Below, one piece after another: positions 1-11,944 of a DNA stretch of 64,000 bases. The DNA lies in contig NW_026870549.1 in NCBI RefSeq assembly GCF_963576545.1, positions 1 through 64,000 of the forward strand, given 5' to 3'. The position numbers and the translations under genes are program-made. The notes under the pieces are model-generated. The model was not told the DNA's origin. It did no database searches and worked only from the letters and a program-made list of their open reading frames with translations. Each line of letters starts with the position of its first letter. Position 1 is the stretch's first letter. The stretch comes from Limanda limanda. Its lineage: Eukaryota; Chordata; Actinopteri; Pleuronectiformes; Pleuronectidae.

Positions 1-3000
1 CTAACCCTAACCCTAACCCTAACCCTAACCTAACCCTAACCCTAACCCTAACCCTAACCCTAACCCTAACCCTAACCCTAACCCTAACCCTAACCCTAAC
101 CCTAACCCTAACCCTAACCCTAACCCTAACCCTAACCCTAACCCTAACCCTAACCCTAACCCTAACCCTAACCCTAACCCTAACCCTAACCCTAACCCTA
201 ACCCTAACCCTAACCCTAACCCTAACCCTAACCCTAACCCTAACCCTAACCCTAACCCTAACCCTAACCCTAACCCTAACCCTAACCCTAACCCTAACCC
301 TAACCCTAACCCTAACCCTAACCCTAACCCTAACCCTAACCCTAACCCTAACCCTAACCCTAACCCTAACCCTAACCCTAACCCTAACCCTAACCCTAAC
401 CCTAACCCTAACCCTAACCCTAACCCTAACCCTAACCCTAACCCTAACCCTAACCCTAACCCTAACCCTAACCCTAACCCTAACCCTAACCCTAACCCTA
501 ACCCTAACCCTAACCCTAACCCTAACCCTAACCCTAACCCTAACCCTAACCCTAACCCTAACCCTAACCCTAACCCTAACCCTAACCCTAACCCTAACCC
601 TAACCCTAACCCTAACCCTAACCCTAACCCTAACCCTAACCCTAACCCTAACCCTAACCCTAACCCTAACCCTAACCCTAACCCTAACCCTAACCCTAAC
701 CCTAACCCTAACCCTAACCCTAACCCTAACCCTAACCCTAACCCTAACCCTAACCCTAACCCTAACCCTAACCCTAACCCTAACCCTAACCCTAACCCTA
801 ACCCTAACCCTAACCCTAACCCTAACCCTAACCCTAACCCTAACCCTAACCCTAACCCTAACCCTAACCCTAACCCTAACCCTAACCCTAACCCTAACCC
901 TAACCCTAACCCTAACCCTAACCCTAACCCTAACCCTAACCCTAACCCTAACCCTAACCCTAACCCTAACCCTAACCCTAACCCTAACCCTAACCCTAAC
1001 CCTAACCCTAACCCTAACCCTAACCCTAACCCTAACCCTAACCCTAACCCTAACCCTAACCCTAACCCTAACCCTAACCCTAACCCTAACCCTAACCCTA
1101 ACCCTAACCCTAACCCTAACCCTAACCCTAACCCTAACCCTAACCCTAACCCTAACCCTAACCCTAACCCTAACCCTAACCCTAACCCTAACCCTAACCC
1201 TAACCCTAACCCTAACCCTAACCCTAACCCTAACCCTAACCCTAACCCTAACCCTAACCCTAACCCTAACCCTAACCCTAACCCTAACCCTAACCCTAAC
1301 CCTAACCCTAACCCTAACCCTAACCCTAACCCTAACCCTAACCCTAACCCTAACCCTAACCCTAACCCTAACCCTAACCCTAACCCTAACCCTAACCCTA
1401 ACCCTAACCCTAACCCTAACCCTAACCCTAACCCTAACCCTAACCCTAACCCTAACCCTAACCCTAACCCTAACCCTAACCCTAACCCTAACCCTAACCC
1501 TAACCCTAACCCTAACCCTAACCCTAACCCTAACCCTAACCCTAACCCTAACCCTAACCCTAACCCTAACCCTAACCCTAACCCTAACCCTAACCCTAAC
1601 CCTAACCCTAACCCTAACCCTAACCCTAACCCTAACCCTAACCCTAACCCTAACCCTAACCCTAACCCTAACCCTAACCCTAACCCTAACCCTAACCCTA
1701 ACCCTAACCCTAACCCTAACCCTAACCCTAACCCTAACCCTAACCCTAACCCTAACCCTAACCCTAACCCTAACCCTAACCCTAACCCTAACCCTAACCC
1801 TAACCCTAACCCTAACCCTAACCCTAACCCTAACCCTAACCCTAACCCTAACCCTAACCCTAACCCTAACCCTAACCCTAACCCTAACCCTAACCCTAAC
1901 CCTAACCCTAACCCTAACCCTAACCCTAACCCTAACCCTAACCCTAACCCTAACCCTAACCCTAACCCTAACCCTAACCCTAACCCTAACCCTAACCCTA
2001 ACCCTAACCCTAACCCTAACCCTAACCCTAACCCTAACCCTAACCCTAACCCTAACCCTAACCCTAACCCTAACCCTAACCCTAACCCTAACCCTAACCC
2101 TAACCCTAACCCTAACCCTAACCCTAACCCTAACCCTAACCCTAACCCTAACCCTAACCCTAACCCTAACCCTAACCCTAACCCTAACCCTAACCCTAAC
2201 CCTAACCCTAACCCTAACCCTAACCCTAACCCTAACCCTAACCCTAACCCTAACCCTAACCCTAACCCTAACCCTAACCCTAACCCTAACCCTAACCCTA
2301 ACCCTAACCCTAACCCTAACCCTAACCCTAACCCTAACCCTAACCCTAACCCTAACCCTAACCCTAACCCTAACCCTAACCCTAACCCTAACCCTAACCC
2401 TAACCCTAACCCTAACCCTAACCCTAACCCTAACCCTAACCCTAACCCTAACCCTAACCCTAACCCTAACCCTAACCCTAACCCTAACCCTAACCCTAAC
2501 CCTAACCCTAACCCTAACCCTAACCCTAACCCTAACCCTAACCCTAACCCTAACCCTAACCCTAACCCTAACCCTAACCCTAACCCTAACCCTAACCCTA
2601 ACCCTAACCCTAACCCTAACCCTAACCCTAACCCTAACCCTAACCCTAACCCTAACCCTAACCCTAACCCTAACCCTAACCCTAACCCTAACCCTAACCC
2701 TAACCCTAACCCTAACCCTAACCCTAACCCTAACCCTAACCCTAACCCTAACCCTAACCCTAACCCTAACCCTAACCCTAACCCTAACCCTAACCCTAAC
2801 CCTAACCCTAACCCTAACCCTAACCCTAACCCTAACCCTAACCCTAACCCTAACCCTAACCCTAACCCTAACCCTAACCCTAACCCTAACCCTAACCCTA
2901 ACCCTAACCCTAACCCTAACCCTAACCCTAACCCTAACCCTAACCCTAACCCTAACCCTAACCCTAACCCTAACCCTAACCCTAACCCTAACCCTAACCC

Positions 3001-4518
3001 TAACCCTAACCCTAACCCTAACCCTAACCCTAACCCTAACCCTAACCCTAACCCTAACCCTAACCCTAACCCTAACCCTAACCCTAACCCTAACCCTAAC
3101 CCTAACCCTAACCCTAACCCTAACCCTAACCCTAACCCTAACCCTAACCCTAACCCTAACCCTAACCCTAACCCTAACCCTAACCCTAACCCTAACCCTA
3201 ACCCTAACCCTAACCCTAACCCTAACCCTAACCCTAACCCTAACCCTAACCCTAACCCTAACCCTAACCCTAACCCTAACCCTAACCCTAACCCTAACCC
3301 TAACCCTAACCCTAACCCTAACCCTAACCCTAACCCTAACCCTAACCCTAACCCTAACCCTAACCCTAACCCTAACCCTAACCCTAACCCTAACCCTAAC
3401 CCTAACCCTAACCCTAACCCTAACCCTAACCCTAACCCTAACCCTAACCCTAACCCTAACCCTAACCCTAACCCTAACCCTAACCCTAACCCTAACCCTA
3501 ACCCTAACCCTAACCCTAACCCTAACCCTAACCCTAACCCTAACCCTAACCCTAACCCTAACCCTAACCCTAACCCTAACCCTAACCCTAACCCTAACCC
3601 TAACCCTAACCCTAACCCTAACCCTAACCCTAACCCTAACCCTAACCCTAACCCTAACCCTAACCCTAACCCTAACCCTAACCCTAACCCTAACCCTAAC
3701 CCTAACCCTAACCCTAACCCTAACCCTAACCCTAACCCTAACCCTAACCCTAACCCTAACCCTAACCCTAACCCTAACCCTAACCCTAACCCTAACCCTA
3801 ACCCTAACCCTAACCCTAACCCTAACCCTAACCCTAACCCTAACCCTAACCCTAACCCTAACCCTAACCCTAACCCTAACCCTAACCCTAACCCTAACCC
3901 TAACCCTAACCCTAACCCTAACCCTAACCCTAACCCTAACCCTAACCCTAACCCTAACCCTAACCCTAACCCTAACCCTAACCCTAACCCTAACCCTAAC
4001 CCTAACCCTAACCCTAACCCTAACCCTAACCCTAACCCTAACCCTAACCCTAACCCTAACCCTAACCCTAACCCTAACCCTAACCCTAACCCTAACCCTA
4101 ACCCTAACCCTAACCCTAACCCTAACCCTAACCCTAACCCTAACCCTAACCCTAACCCTAACCCTAACCCTAACCCTAACCCTAACCCTAACCCTAACCC
4201 TAACCCTAACCCTAACCCTAACCCTAACCCTAACCCTAACCCTAACCCTAACCCTAACCCTAACCCTAACCCTAACCCTAACCCTAACCCTAACCCTAAC
4301 CCTAACCCTAACCCTAACCCTAACCCTAACCCTAACCCTAACCCTAACCCTAACCCTAACCCTAACCCTAACCCTAACCCTAACCCTAACCCTAACCCTA
4401 ACCCTAACCCTAACCCTAACCCTAACCCTAACCCTAACCCTAACCCTAACCCTAACCCTAACCCTAACCCTAACCCTAACCCTAACCCTAACCCTAACCC
4501 TAACCCTAACCCTAACCC
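1..4518. repeat. Terminal telomere array, (CCCTAA)n on the + strand
   Basis: About 750 head-to-tail CCCTAA hexamers fill this stretch. The C-rich strand reads 5'->3' inward, so position 1 lies toward the physical chromosome end and the TTAGGG strand is the minus strand. This is the sequence made by telomerase in TTAGGG-type eukaryotes and bound by shelterin-like proteins. Apart from one 5-nt unit at 29-33, every line from 61 to 4500 looks identical, with no degenerate hexamers even next to the satellite. A length of 4.5 kb is long for most fungi and protists and common in animals and plants, but assembled telomere length depends on the assembler. No gene, subtelomeric transposon or promoter is visible inside it. 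Confidence 0.99.
29..33. other. Single 5-nt telomere unit (CCTAA) near the outer end
   Basis: One C is missing from an otherwise perfect hexamer array, giving CCTAA instead of CCCTAA. It is the only irregular unit I see in the telomere. It lies within 35 bp of the sequence end, where read support is usually thin, so a consensus error is as likely as a real variant made by telomerase slippage. Confidence 0.85.
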
Positions 4519-4543
4519 ATTTAGTGGGGTTAGAGCCTACTTG
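4515..4543. other. Telomere-satellite junction with truncated A monomer
   Basis: The telomere passes into the last 25-29 bp of an A monomer. In intact monomers the string is CTACCCC followed by ATTTAGTGGGGG; here TAACCC is followed by ATTTAGTGGGG. The two sequences share CCC at the breakpoint (4516-4518), consistent with telomere addition, or a recombination join, inside the CTACCCC arm of a small inverted repeat. The truncated monomer also carries T at 4530 where other monomers have G, giving GGGGTTAG. The first complete monomer, a B, starts at 4544. No telomere-specific retrotransposon or other sequence lies between. Confidence 0.9.
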
Positions 4544-6618
4544 CAAGTCTCTCCGACCTTCACAAAAAAAGTTATTCAAGAATATCTCCTCAGATTTGGG
4601 GGAATTTCGTCGGTCGACCTCTTCCGAAGGTCGTACAAGCTCGGGGATGGTACCAATCGATCCGCAGGACCCAAATTAGTCCAGATGCAACCACTTTCCA
4701 AGTCTCTCCGACCTTCACAAAAAAAGTTATTCAAGAATATCTCTTTCTCCTATGTGCTTTCATCCCTAACCCTAACCCTTCCGAAAGTCGGAGAAGCTCA
4801 AGGATGGTACCGATCGATGCGCGCTACCCCATTTAGTGGGGGTAGAGCCTACTTGCAAGTCTCTCCGACCTTCACAAAAAAAGTTATTCAAGAATATCTC
4901 CTCAGATTTGGGGGAATTTCGTCGGTCGACCTTTTCCGAAGGTCGTACAAGCTCGGGGATGGTACCAATCGATCCGCAGGACCCAAATTAGTCCAGATGC
5001 AACCACTTTCCAAGTCTCTCCGACCTTCACAAAAAAAGTTATTCAAGAATATCTCTTTCTCCTATGTGCTTTCATCCCTAACCCTAACCCTAACCCTTCC
5101 GAAAGTCGGAGAAGCTCAAGGATGGTACCGATCGATGCGCGCTACCCCATTTAGTGGGGGTAGAGCCTACTTGCAAGTCTCTCCGACCTTCACAAAAAAC
5201 GTTATTCAAGAATATCTCTTTCTCCTATGTGCTTTCATCCCTAACCCTAACCCTAACCCTTCCGAAAGTCGGAGAAGCTCAAGGATGGTACCGATCGATG
5301 CGCGCTACCCCATTTAGTGGGGGTAGAGCCTACTTGCAAGTCTCTCCGACCTTCACAAAAAAAGTTATTCAAGAATATCTCCTCAGATTTGGGGGAATTT
5401 CGTCGGTCGACCTCTTCCGAAGGTCGTACAAGCTCGGGGATGGTACCAATCGATCCGCAGGACCCAAATTAGTCCAGATGCAACCACTTTCCAAGTCTCT
5501 CCGAACTTCACAAAAAAAGTTATTCAAGAATATCTCTTTCTCCTATGTGCTTTCATCCCTAACCCTAACCCTAACCCTTCCGAAAGTCGGAAAAGCTCAA
5601 GGATGGTACCGATCGATGCGCGCTACCCCATTTAGTGGGGGTAGAGCCTACTTGCAAGTCTCTCCGACCTTCACAAAAAAAGTTATTCAAGAATATCTCT
5701 TTCTCCTATGTGCTTTCATCCCTAACCCTAACCCTTCCGAAAGTCGGAGAAGCTCAAGGATAGTACCGATCGATGCGCGCTACCCCATTTAGTGGGGGTA
5801 GAGCCTACTTGCAAGTCTCTCCGACCTTCACAAAAAAAGTTATTCAAGAATATCTCTTTCTCCTATGTGCTTTCATCCCTAACCCTAACCCTAACCCTTC
5901 CGAAAGTCGGAGAAGCTCAAGGATGGTACCGATCGATGCACGCTACCCCATTTAGTGGGGGTAGAGCCTACTTGCAAGTCTCTCCGACCTTCACAAAAAA
6001 AGTTATTCAAGAATATCTCTTTCTCCTATGTGCTTTCATCCCTAACCCTAACCCTAACCCTTCCGAAAGTCGGAGAAGCTCAAGGATGGTACCGATCGAT
6101 GCGCGCTACCCCATTTAGTGGGGGTAGAGCCTACTTGCAAGTCTCTCCGACCTTCACAAAAAACGTTATTCAAGAATATCTCTTTCTCCTATGTGCTTTC
6201 ATCCCTAACCCTAACCCTAACCCTTCCGAAAGTCGGAGAAGCTCAAGGATGGTACCGATCGATGCGCGCTACCCCATTTAGTGGGGGTAGAGCCTACTTG
6301 CAAGTCTCTCCGACCTTCACAAAAAAAGTTATTCAAGAATATCTCCTCAGATTTGGGGGAATTTCGTCGGTCGACCTCTTCCGAAGGTCGTACAAGCTCA
6401 AGGATGGTACCAATCGATCCGCAGGACCCAAATTAGTCCAGATGCAACCACTTTCCAAGTCTCTCCGACCTTCACAAAAAAAGTTATTCAAGAATATCTC
6501 TTTCTCCTATGTGCTTTCATCCCTAACCCTAACCCTAACCCTTCCGAAAGTCGGAGAAGCTCAAAGATGGTACCGATCGATGCGCGCTACCCCATTTAGT
6601 GGGGGTAGAGCCTACTTG

Positions 6619-6782
6619 CAAGTCTCTCCGACCTTCACAAAAAAAGTTATTCAAGAATATCTCTTTTATCCTATGTGCTTTCATCCCTAACCCTAACCCT
6701 AACCCTTCCGAAAGTCGGAGAAGCTCAAGGATGGTACCGATCGATGCGCGCAACCCCATTTAGTGGGGGTAGAGCCTACTTG
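6619..6782. repeat. A monomer with a 1-bp gain (164 bp)
   Basis: CTCTTTTATCCTATG near 6661-6675 replaces CTCTTTCTCCTATG, a net gain of one base in the A-specific block. It is the only A monomer longer than 163 bp that I find. Confidence 0.88.
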
Positions 6783-9700
6783 CAAGTCTCTCCGACCTTC
6801 ACAAAAAAAGTTATTCAAGAATATCTGCTCAGATTTGGGGGAATTTCGTCGGTCGACCTCTTTCGAAGGTCGTACAAGCTCGGGGATGGTACCAATCGAT
6901 CCGCAGGACCCAAATTAGTCCAGATGCAACCACTTTCCAAGTCTCTCCGACCTTCACAAAAAAAGTTATTCAAGAATATCTCTTTCTCCTATGTGCTTTC
7001 ATCCCTAACCCTAACCCTAACCCTTCCGAAAGTCGGAGAAGCTCAAGGATGGTACCGATCGATGCGCGCTACCCCATTTAGTGGGGGTAGAGCCTACTTG
7101 CAAGTCTCTCCGACCTTCACAAAAAAAGTTATTCAAGAATATCTCTTTCTCCTATGTGCTTTCATCCCTAACCCTAACCCTAACCCTTCCGAAAGTCGGA
7201 GAAGCTCAAGGATGGTACCGATCGATGCGCGCTACCCCATTTAGTGGGGGTAGAGCCTACTTGCAAGTCTCTCCGACCTTCACAAAAAAAGTTATTCAAG
7301 AATATCTCTTTCTCCTATGTGCTTTCATCCCTAACCCTAACCCTAACCCTTCCGAAAGTCGGAGAAGCTCAAGGATGGTACCGATCGATGCACGCTACCC
7401 CATTTAGTGGGGGTAGAGCCTACTTGCAAGTCTCTCCGACCTTCACAAAAAAAGTTATTCAAGAATATCTCTTTCTCCTATGTGCTTTCATCCCTAACCC
7501 TAACCCTAACCCTTCCGAAAGTCGGAGAAGCTCAAGGATGGTACCGATCGATGCGCGCTACCCCATTTAGTGGGGGTAGAGCCTACTTGCAAGTCTCTCC
7601 GACCTTCACAAAAAACGTTATTCAAGAATATCTCTTTCTCCTATGTGCTTTCATCCCTAACCCTAACCCTAACCCTTCCGAAAGTCGGAGAAGCTCAAGG
7701 ATGGTACCGATCGATGCGCGCTACCCCATTTAGTGGGGGTAGAGCCTACTTGCAAGTCTCTCCGACCTTCACAAAAAAAGTTATTCAAGAATATCTCCTC
7801 AGATTTGGGGGAATTTCGTCGGTCGACCTCTTCCGAAGGTCGTACAAGCTCAAGGATGGTACCAATCGATCCGCAGGACCCAAATTAGTCCAGATGCAAC
7901 CACTTTCCAAGTCTCTCCGACCTTCACAAAAAAAGTTATTCAAGAATATCTCTTTCTCCTATGTGCTTTCATCCCTAACCCTAACCCTAACCCTTCCGAA
8001 AGTCGGAGAAGCTCAAGGATGGTACCGATCGATGCGCGCTACCCCATTTAGTGGGGGTAGAGCCTACTTGCAAGTCTCTCCGACCTTCACAAAAAAAGTT
8101 ATTCAAGAATATCTCTTTCTCCTATGTGCTTTCATCCCTAACCCTAACCCTAACCCTTCCGATAGTCGGAGAAGCTCAAGGATGGTACCGATCGATGCGC
8201 GCTACCCCATTTAGTGGGGGTAGAGCCTACTTGCAAGTCTCTCCGACCTTCACAAAAAAAGTTATTCAAGAATATCTCTTTCTCCTATGTGCTTTCATCC
8301 CTAACCCTAACCCTAACCCTTCCGAAAGTCGGAGAAGCTCAAGGATGGTACCGATCGATGCGCGCTACCCCATTTAGTGGGGGTAGAGCCTACTTGCAAG
8401 TCTCTCCGACCTTCACAAAAAAAGTTATTCAAGAATATCTCCTCAGATTTGGGGGAATTTCGTCGGTCGACCTCTTCCGAAGGTCGTACAAGCTCGGGGA
8501 TGGTACCAATCGATCCGCAGGACCCAAATTAGTCCAGATGCAACCACTTTCCAAGTCTCTCCGACCTTCACAAAAAAAGTTATTCAAGAATATCTCTTTC
8601 TCCTATGTGCTTTCATCCCTAACCCTAACCCTAACCCTTCCGAAAGTCGGAGAAGCTCAAGGATGGTACCGATCGATGCGCGCAACCCCATTTAGTGGGG
8701 GTAGAGCCTACTTGCAAGTCTCTCCGACCTTCACAAAAAAAGTTATTCAAGAATATCTCTTTCTCCTATGTGCTTTCATCCCTAACCCTAACCCTTCCGA
8801 AAGTCGGAGAAGCTCAAGGATAGTACCGATCGATGCGCGCTACCCCATTTAGTGGGGGTAGAGCCTACTTGCAAGTCTCTCCGACCTTCACAAAAAAAGT
8901 TATTCAAGAATATCTCTTTCTCCTATGTGCTTTCATCCCTAACCCTAACCCTAACCCTTCCGAAAGTCGGAGAAGCTCAAGGATGGTACCGATTGATGCG
9001 CGCTACCCCATTTAGTGGGGGTAGAGCCTACTTGCAAGTCTCTCCGACCTTCACAAAAAAAGTTATTCAAGAATATCTCTTTCTCCTATGTGCTTTCATC
9101 CCTAACCCTAACCCTAACCCTTCCGAAAGTCGGAGAAGCTCAAGGATGGTAACGATCGATGCGCGCTACCCCATTTAGTGGGGGTAGAGCCTACTTGCAA
9201 GTCTCTCCGACCTTCACAAAAAAAGTTATTCAAGAATATCTCTTTCTCCTATGTGCTTTCATCCCTAACCCTAACCCTAACCCTTCCGAAAGTCGGAGAA
9301 GCTCAAGGATGGTACCGATCGATGCGCGCTACCCCATTTAGTGGGGGTATAGCCTACTTGCAAGTCTCTCCGACCTTCACAAAAAAAGTTATTCAAGAAT
9401 ATCTCCTCAGATTTGGGGGAATTTCGTCGGTCGACCTCTTCCGAAGGTCGTACAAGCTCGAGGATGGTACCAATCGATCCGCAGGACCCAAATTAGTCCA
9501 GATGCAACCACTTTTCAAGTCTCTCCGACCTTCACAAAAAAAGTTATTCAAGAATATCTCTTTCTCCTATGTGCTTTCATCCCTAACCCTAACCCTAACC
9601 CTTCCGAAAGTCGGAGAAGCTCAAGGATGGTACCGATCGATGCGCGCTACCCCATTTAGTGGGGGTAGAGCCTACTTGCAAGTCTCTCCGACCTTCACAA

Positions 9701-11129
9701 AAAACGTTATTCAAGAATATCTCTTTCTCCTATGTGCTTTCATCCCTAACCCTAACCCTAACCCTTCCGAAAGTCGGAGAAGCTCAAGGATGGTACCGAT
9801 CGATGCGCGCTACCCCATTTAGTGGGGGTAGAGCCTACTTGCAAGTCTCTCCGACCTTCACAAAAAAAGTTATTCAAGAATATCTCCTCAGATTTGGGGG
9901 AATTTCGTCGGTCGACCTCTTCCGAAGGTCGTACAAGCTCGGGGATGGTACCAATCGATCCGCAGGACCCAAATTAGTCCAGATGCAACCACTTTCCAAG
10001 TCTCTCCGACCTTCACAAAAAAAGTTATTCAAGAATATCTCTTTCTCCTATGTGCTTTCATCCCTAACCCTAACCCTAACCCTTCCGAAAGTCGGAGAAG
10101 CTCAAGGATGGTACCGATCGATGCGCGCTACCCCATTTAGTGGGGGTAGAGCCTACTTGCAAGTCTCTCCGACCTTCACAAAAAAAGTTATTCAAGAATA
10201 TCTCTTTCTCCTATGTGCTTTCATCCCTAACCCTAACCCTAACCCTTCCGAAAGTCGGAGAAGCTCAAGGATGGTACCGATCGATGCGCGCTACCCCATT
10301 TAGTGGGGGTAGAGCCTACTTGCAAGTCTCTCCGACCTTCACAAAAAAAGTTATTCAAGAATATCTCTTTCTCCTATGTGCTTTCATCCCTAACCCTAAC
10401 CCTAACCCTTCCGAAAGTCGGAGAAGCTCAAGGATGGTACCGATCGATGCGCGCTACCCCATTTAGTGGGGGTAGAGCCTACTTGCAAGTCTCTCCGACC
10501 TTCACAAAAAAAGTTATTCAAGAATATCTCCTCAGATTTGGGGGAATTTCGTCGGTCGACCTCTTCCGAAGGTCGTACAAGCTCGGGGATGGTACCAATC
10601 GATCCGCAGGACCCAAATTAGTCCAGATGCAACCACTTTCCAAGTCTCTCCGACCTTCACAAAAAAAGTTATTCAAGAATATCTCTTTCTCCTATGTGCT
10701 TTCATCCCTAACCCTAACCCTAACCCTTCCGAAAGTCGGAGAAGCTCAAGGATGGTACCGATCGATGCGCGCTACCCCATTTAGTGGGGGTAGAGCCTAC
10801 TTGCAAGTCTCTCCGACCTTCACAAAAAACGTTATTCAAGAATATCTCTTTCTCCTATGTGCTTTCATCCCTAACCCTAACCCTAACCCTTCCGAAAGTC
10901 GGAGAAGCTCAAGGATGGTACCGATCGATGCGCGCTACCCCATTTAGTGGGGGTAGAGCCTACTTGCAAGTCTCTCCGACCTTCACAAAAAAAGTTATTC
11001 AAGAATATCTCTTTCTCCTATGTGCTTTCATCCCTAACCCTAACCCTAACCCTTCCGAAAGTCGGAGAAGCTCAAGGATGGTACCGATCGATGCGCGCTA
11101 CCCCATTTAGTGGGGGTAGAGCCTACTTG

Positions 11130-11174
11130 CAAGTCTCTCCGACCTTCACAAAAAAAGTTATTCAAGAATATCTC
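11130..11174. repeat. 45-bp core shared by A and B, representative
   Basis: The core starts CAAGTCTCTCCGACCTTCAC, runs through an A7 tract and ends ATTCAAGAATATCTC. It opens every monomer of both types, about 370 times in the window. The few changes seen include C for the last A of the A tract (AAAAAACGTT), G for that A (AAAAAAGGTT), loss of one A, and single-base changes such as G at 6827 and A at 53255. It matches no protein-binding site I recognise. The A tract could contribute to DNA bending. Confidence 0.93.
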
Positions 11175-11231
11175 TTTCTCCTATGTGCTTTCATCCCTAA
11201 CCCTAACCCTAACCCTTCCGAAAGTCGGAGA
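11136..11231. repeat. 12-bp inverted repeat enclosing the telomeric tract, representative
   Basis: TCTCCGACCTTC at 11136-11147 (core positions 7-18) and GAAAGTCGGAGA at 11220-11231 are reverse complements at 11 of 12 positions, with 72 bp between them that include the telomeric tract. In B the second arm reads GAAGGTCGTACA, which pairs perfectly with CGACCTTC over 8 bp and worse outside. Both monomer types thus keep at least eight contiguous complementary bases, but in different parts of the arm. Confidence 0.75.
11195..11215. repeat. Interstitial telomeric tract in an A monomer, representative
   Basis: Three CCCTAA hexamers plus CCC, in the same orientation as the terminal telomere, lie at positions 66-86 of each standard A monomer. 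By my count 257 of 286 A monomers have this length, 28 have two hexamers plus CCC, one (near 35640) has a single hexamer plus CCC, and none is longer. A few full-length tracts lose one C-run by substitution: CATTGCTAACC at about 24211, 38831 and 49264, and AACACTTCC at about 22309, 33230, 36923 and 47358. On the minus strand a full tract reads as four GGG runs separated by TTA, the minimum for an intramolecular G-quadruplex of the known TTAGGG type. Confidence 0.95.
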
Positions 11232-11260
11232 AGCTCAAGGATGGTACCGATCGATGCGCG

Positions 11261-11282
11261 CTACCCCATTTAGTGGGGGTAG
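11261..11282. repeat. CTACCCC / GGGGTAG inverted repeat in the A tail, representative
   Basis: Seven-base arms CTACCCC (11261-11267) and GGGGTAG (11276-11282) flank an 8-nt spacer ATTTAGTG. The telomere at 4518 is joined inside the left arm of the same element. The GCGCAACCCC variant, recurrent along the array (for example near 8683, 15113, 17044 and 22040), changes the T of the left arm and weakens the pairing. B has no equivalent. Confidence 0.7.
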
Positions 11283-11944
11283 AGCCTACTTGCAAGTCTC
11301 TCCGACCTTCACAAAAAAAGTTATTCAAGAATATCTCTTTCTCCTATGTGCTTTCATCCCTAACCCTAACCCTAACCCTTCCGAAAGTCGGAGAAGCTCA
11401 AGGATGGTACCGATCGATGCGCGCTACCCCATTTAGTGGGGGTAGAGCCTACTTGCAAGTCTCTCCGACCTTCACAAAAAAAGTTATTCAAGAATATCTC
11501 TTTCTCCTATGTGCTTTCATCCCTAACCCTAACCCTAACCCTTCCGAAAGTCGGAGAAGCTCAAGGATGGTACCGATCGATGCGCGCTACCCCATTTAGT
11601 GGGGGTAGAGCCTACTTGCAAGTCTCTCCGACCTTCACAAAAAAAGTTATTCAAGAATATCTCTTTCTCCTATGTGCTTTCATCCCTAACCCTAACCCTA
11701 ACCCTTCCGAAAGTCGGAGAAGCTCAAGGATGGTACCGATCGATGCGCGCTACCCCATTTAGTGGGGGTAGAGCCTACTTGCAAGTCTCTCCGACCTTCA
11801 CAAAAAAAGTTATTCAAGAATATCTCTTTCTCCTATGTGCTTTCATCCCTAACCCTAACCCTAACCCTTCCGAAAGTCGGAGAAGCTCAAGGATGGTACC
11901 GATCGATGCGCGCTACCCCATTTAGTGGGGGTAGAGCCTACTTG

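Larger units (their letters stand above)
11130..11292. repeat. Canonical A monomer (163 bp), representative
   Basis: This A monomer lies inside a run of eight A monomers (10641-11944). With the monomer numbered from the CAAGTCTCTCC start, positions 1-45 are the core shared with B, 46-65 are A-specific (TTTCTCCTATGTGCTTTCAT), 66-86 are the telomeric tract (CCCTAA x3 plus CCC), and 86-163 are the tail homologous to B. The tail includes TCCGAAAGTCGGA, a GGTACC site, overlapping palindromes (CGATCG, ATCGAT, GCGCGC) and the CTACCCC/GGGGTAG inverted repeat. 163 is 1 modulo 3, so reading frames rotate from monomer to monomer. Confidence 0.97.

Noticed and set aside
1..4518. Integrated viral genome end carrying telomere repeats, as known for some herpesviruses
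   Set aside because: No viral coding sequence or packaging-type element lies beside the telomere; it passes directly into host-type satellite.
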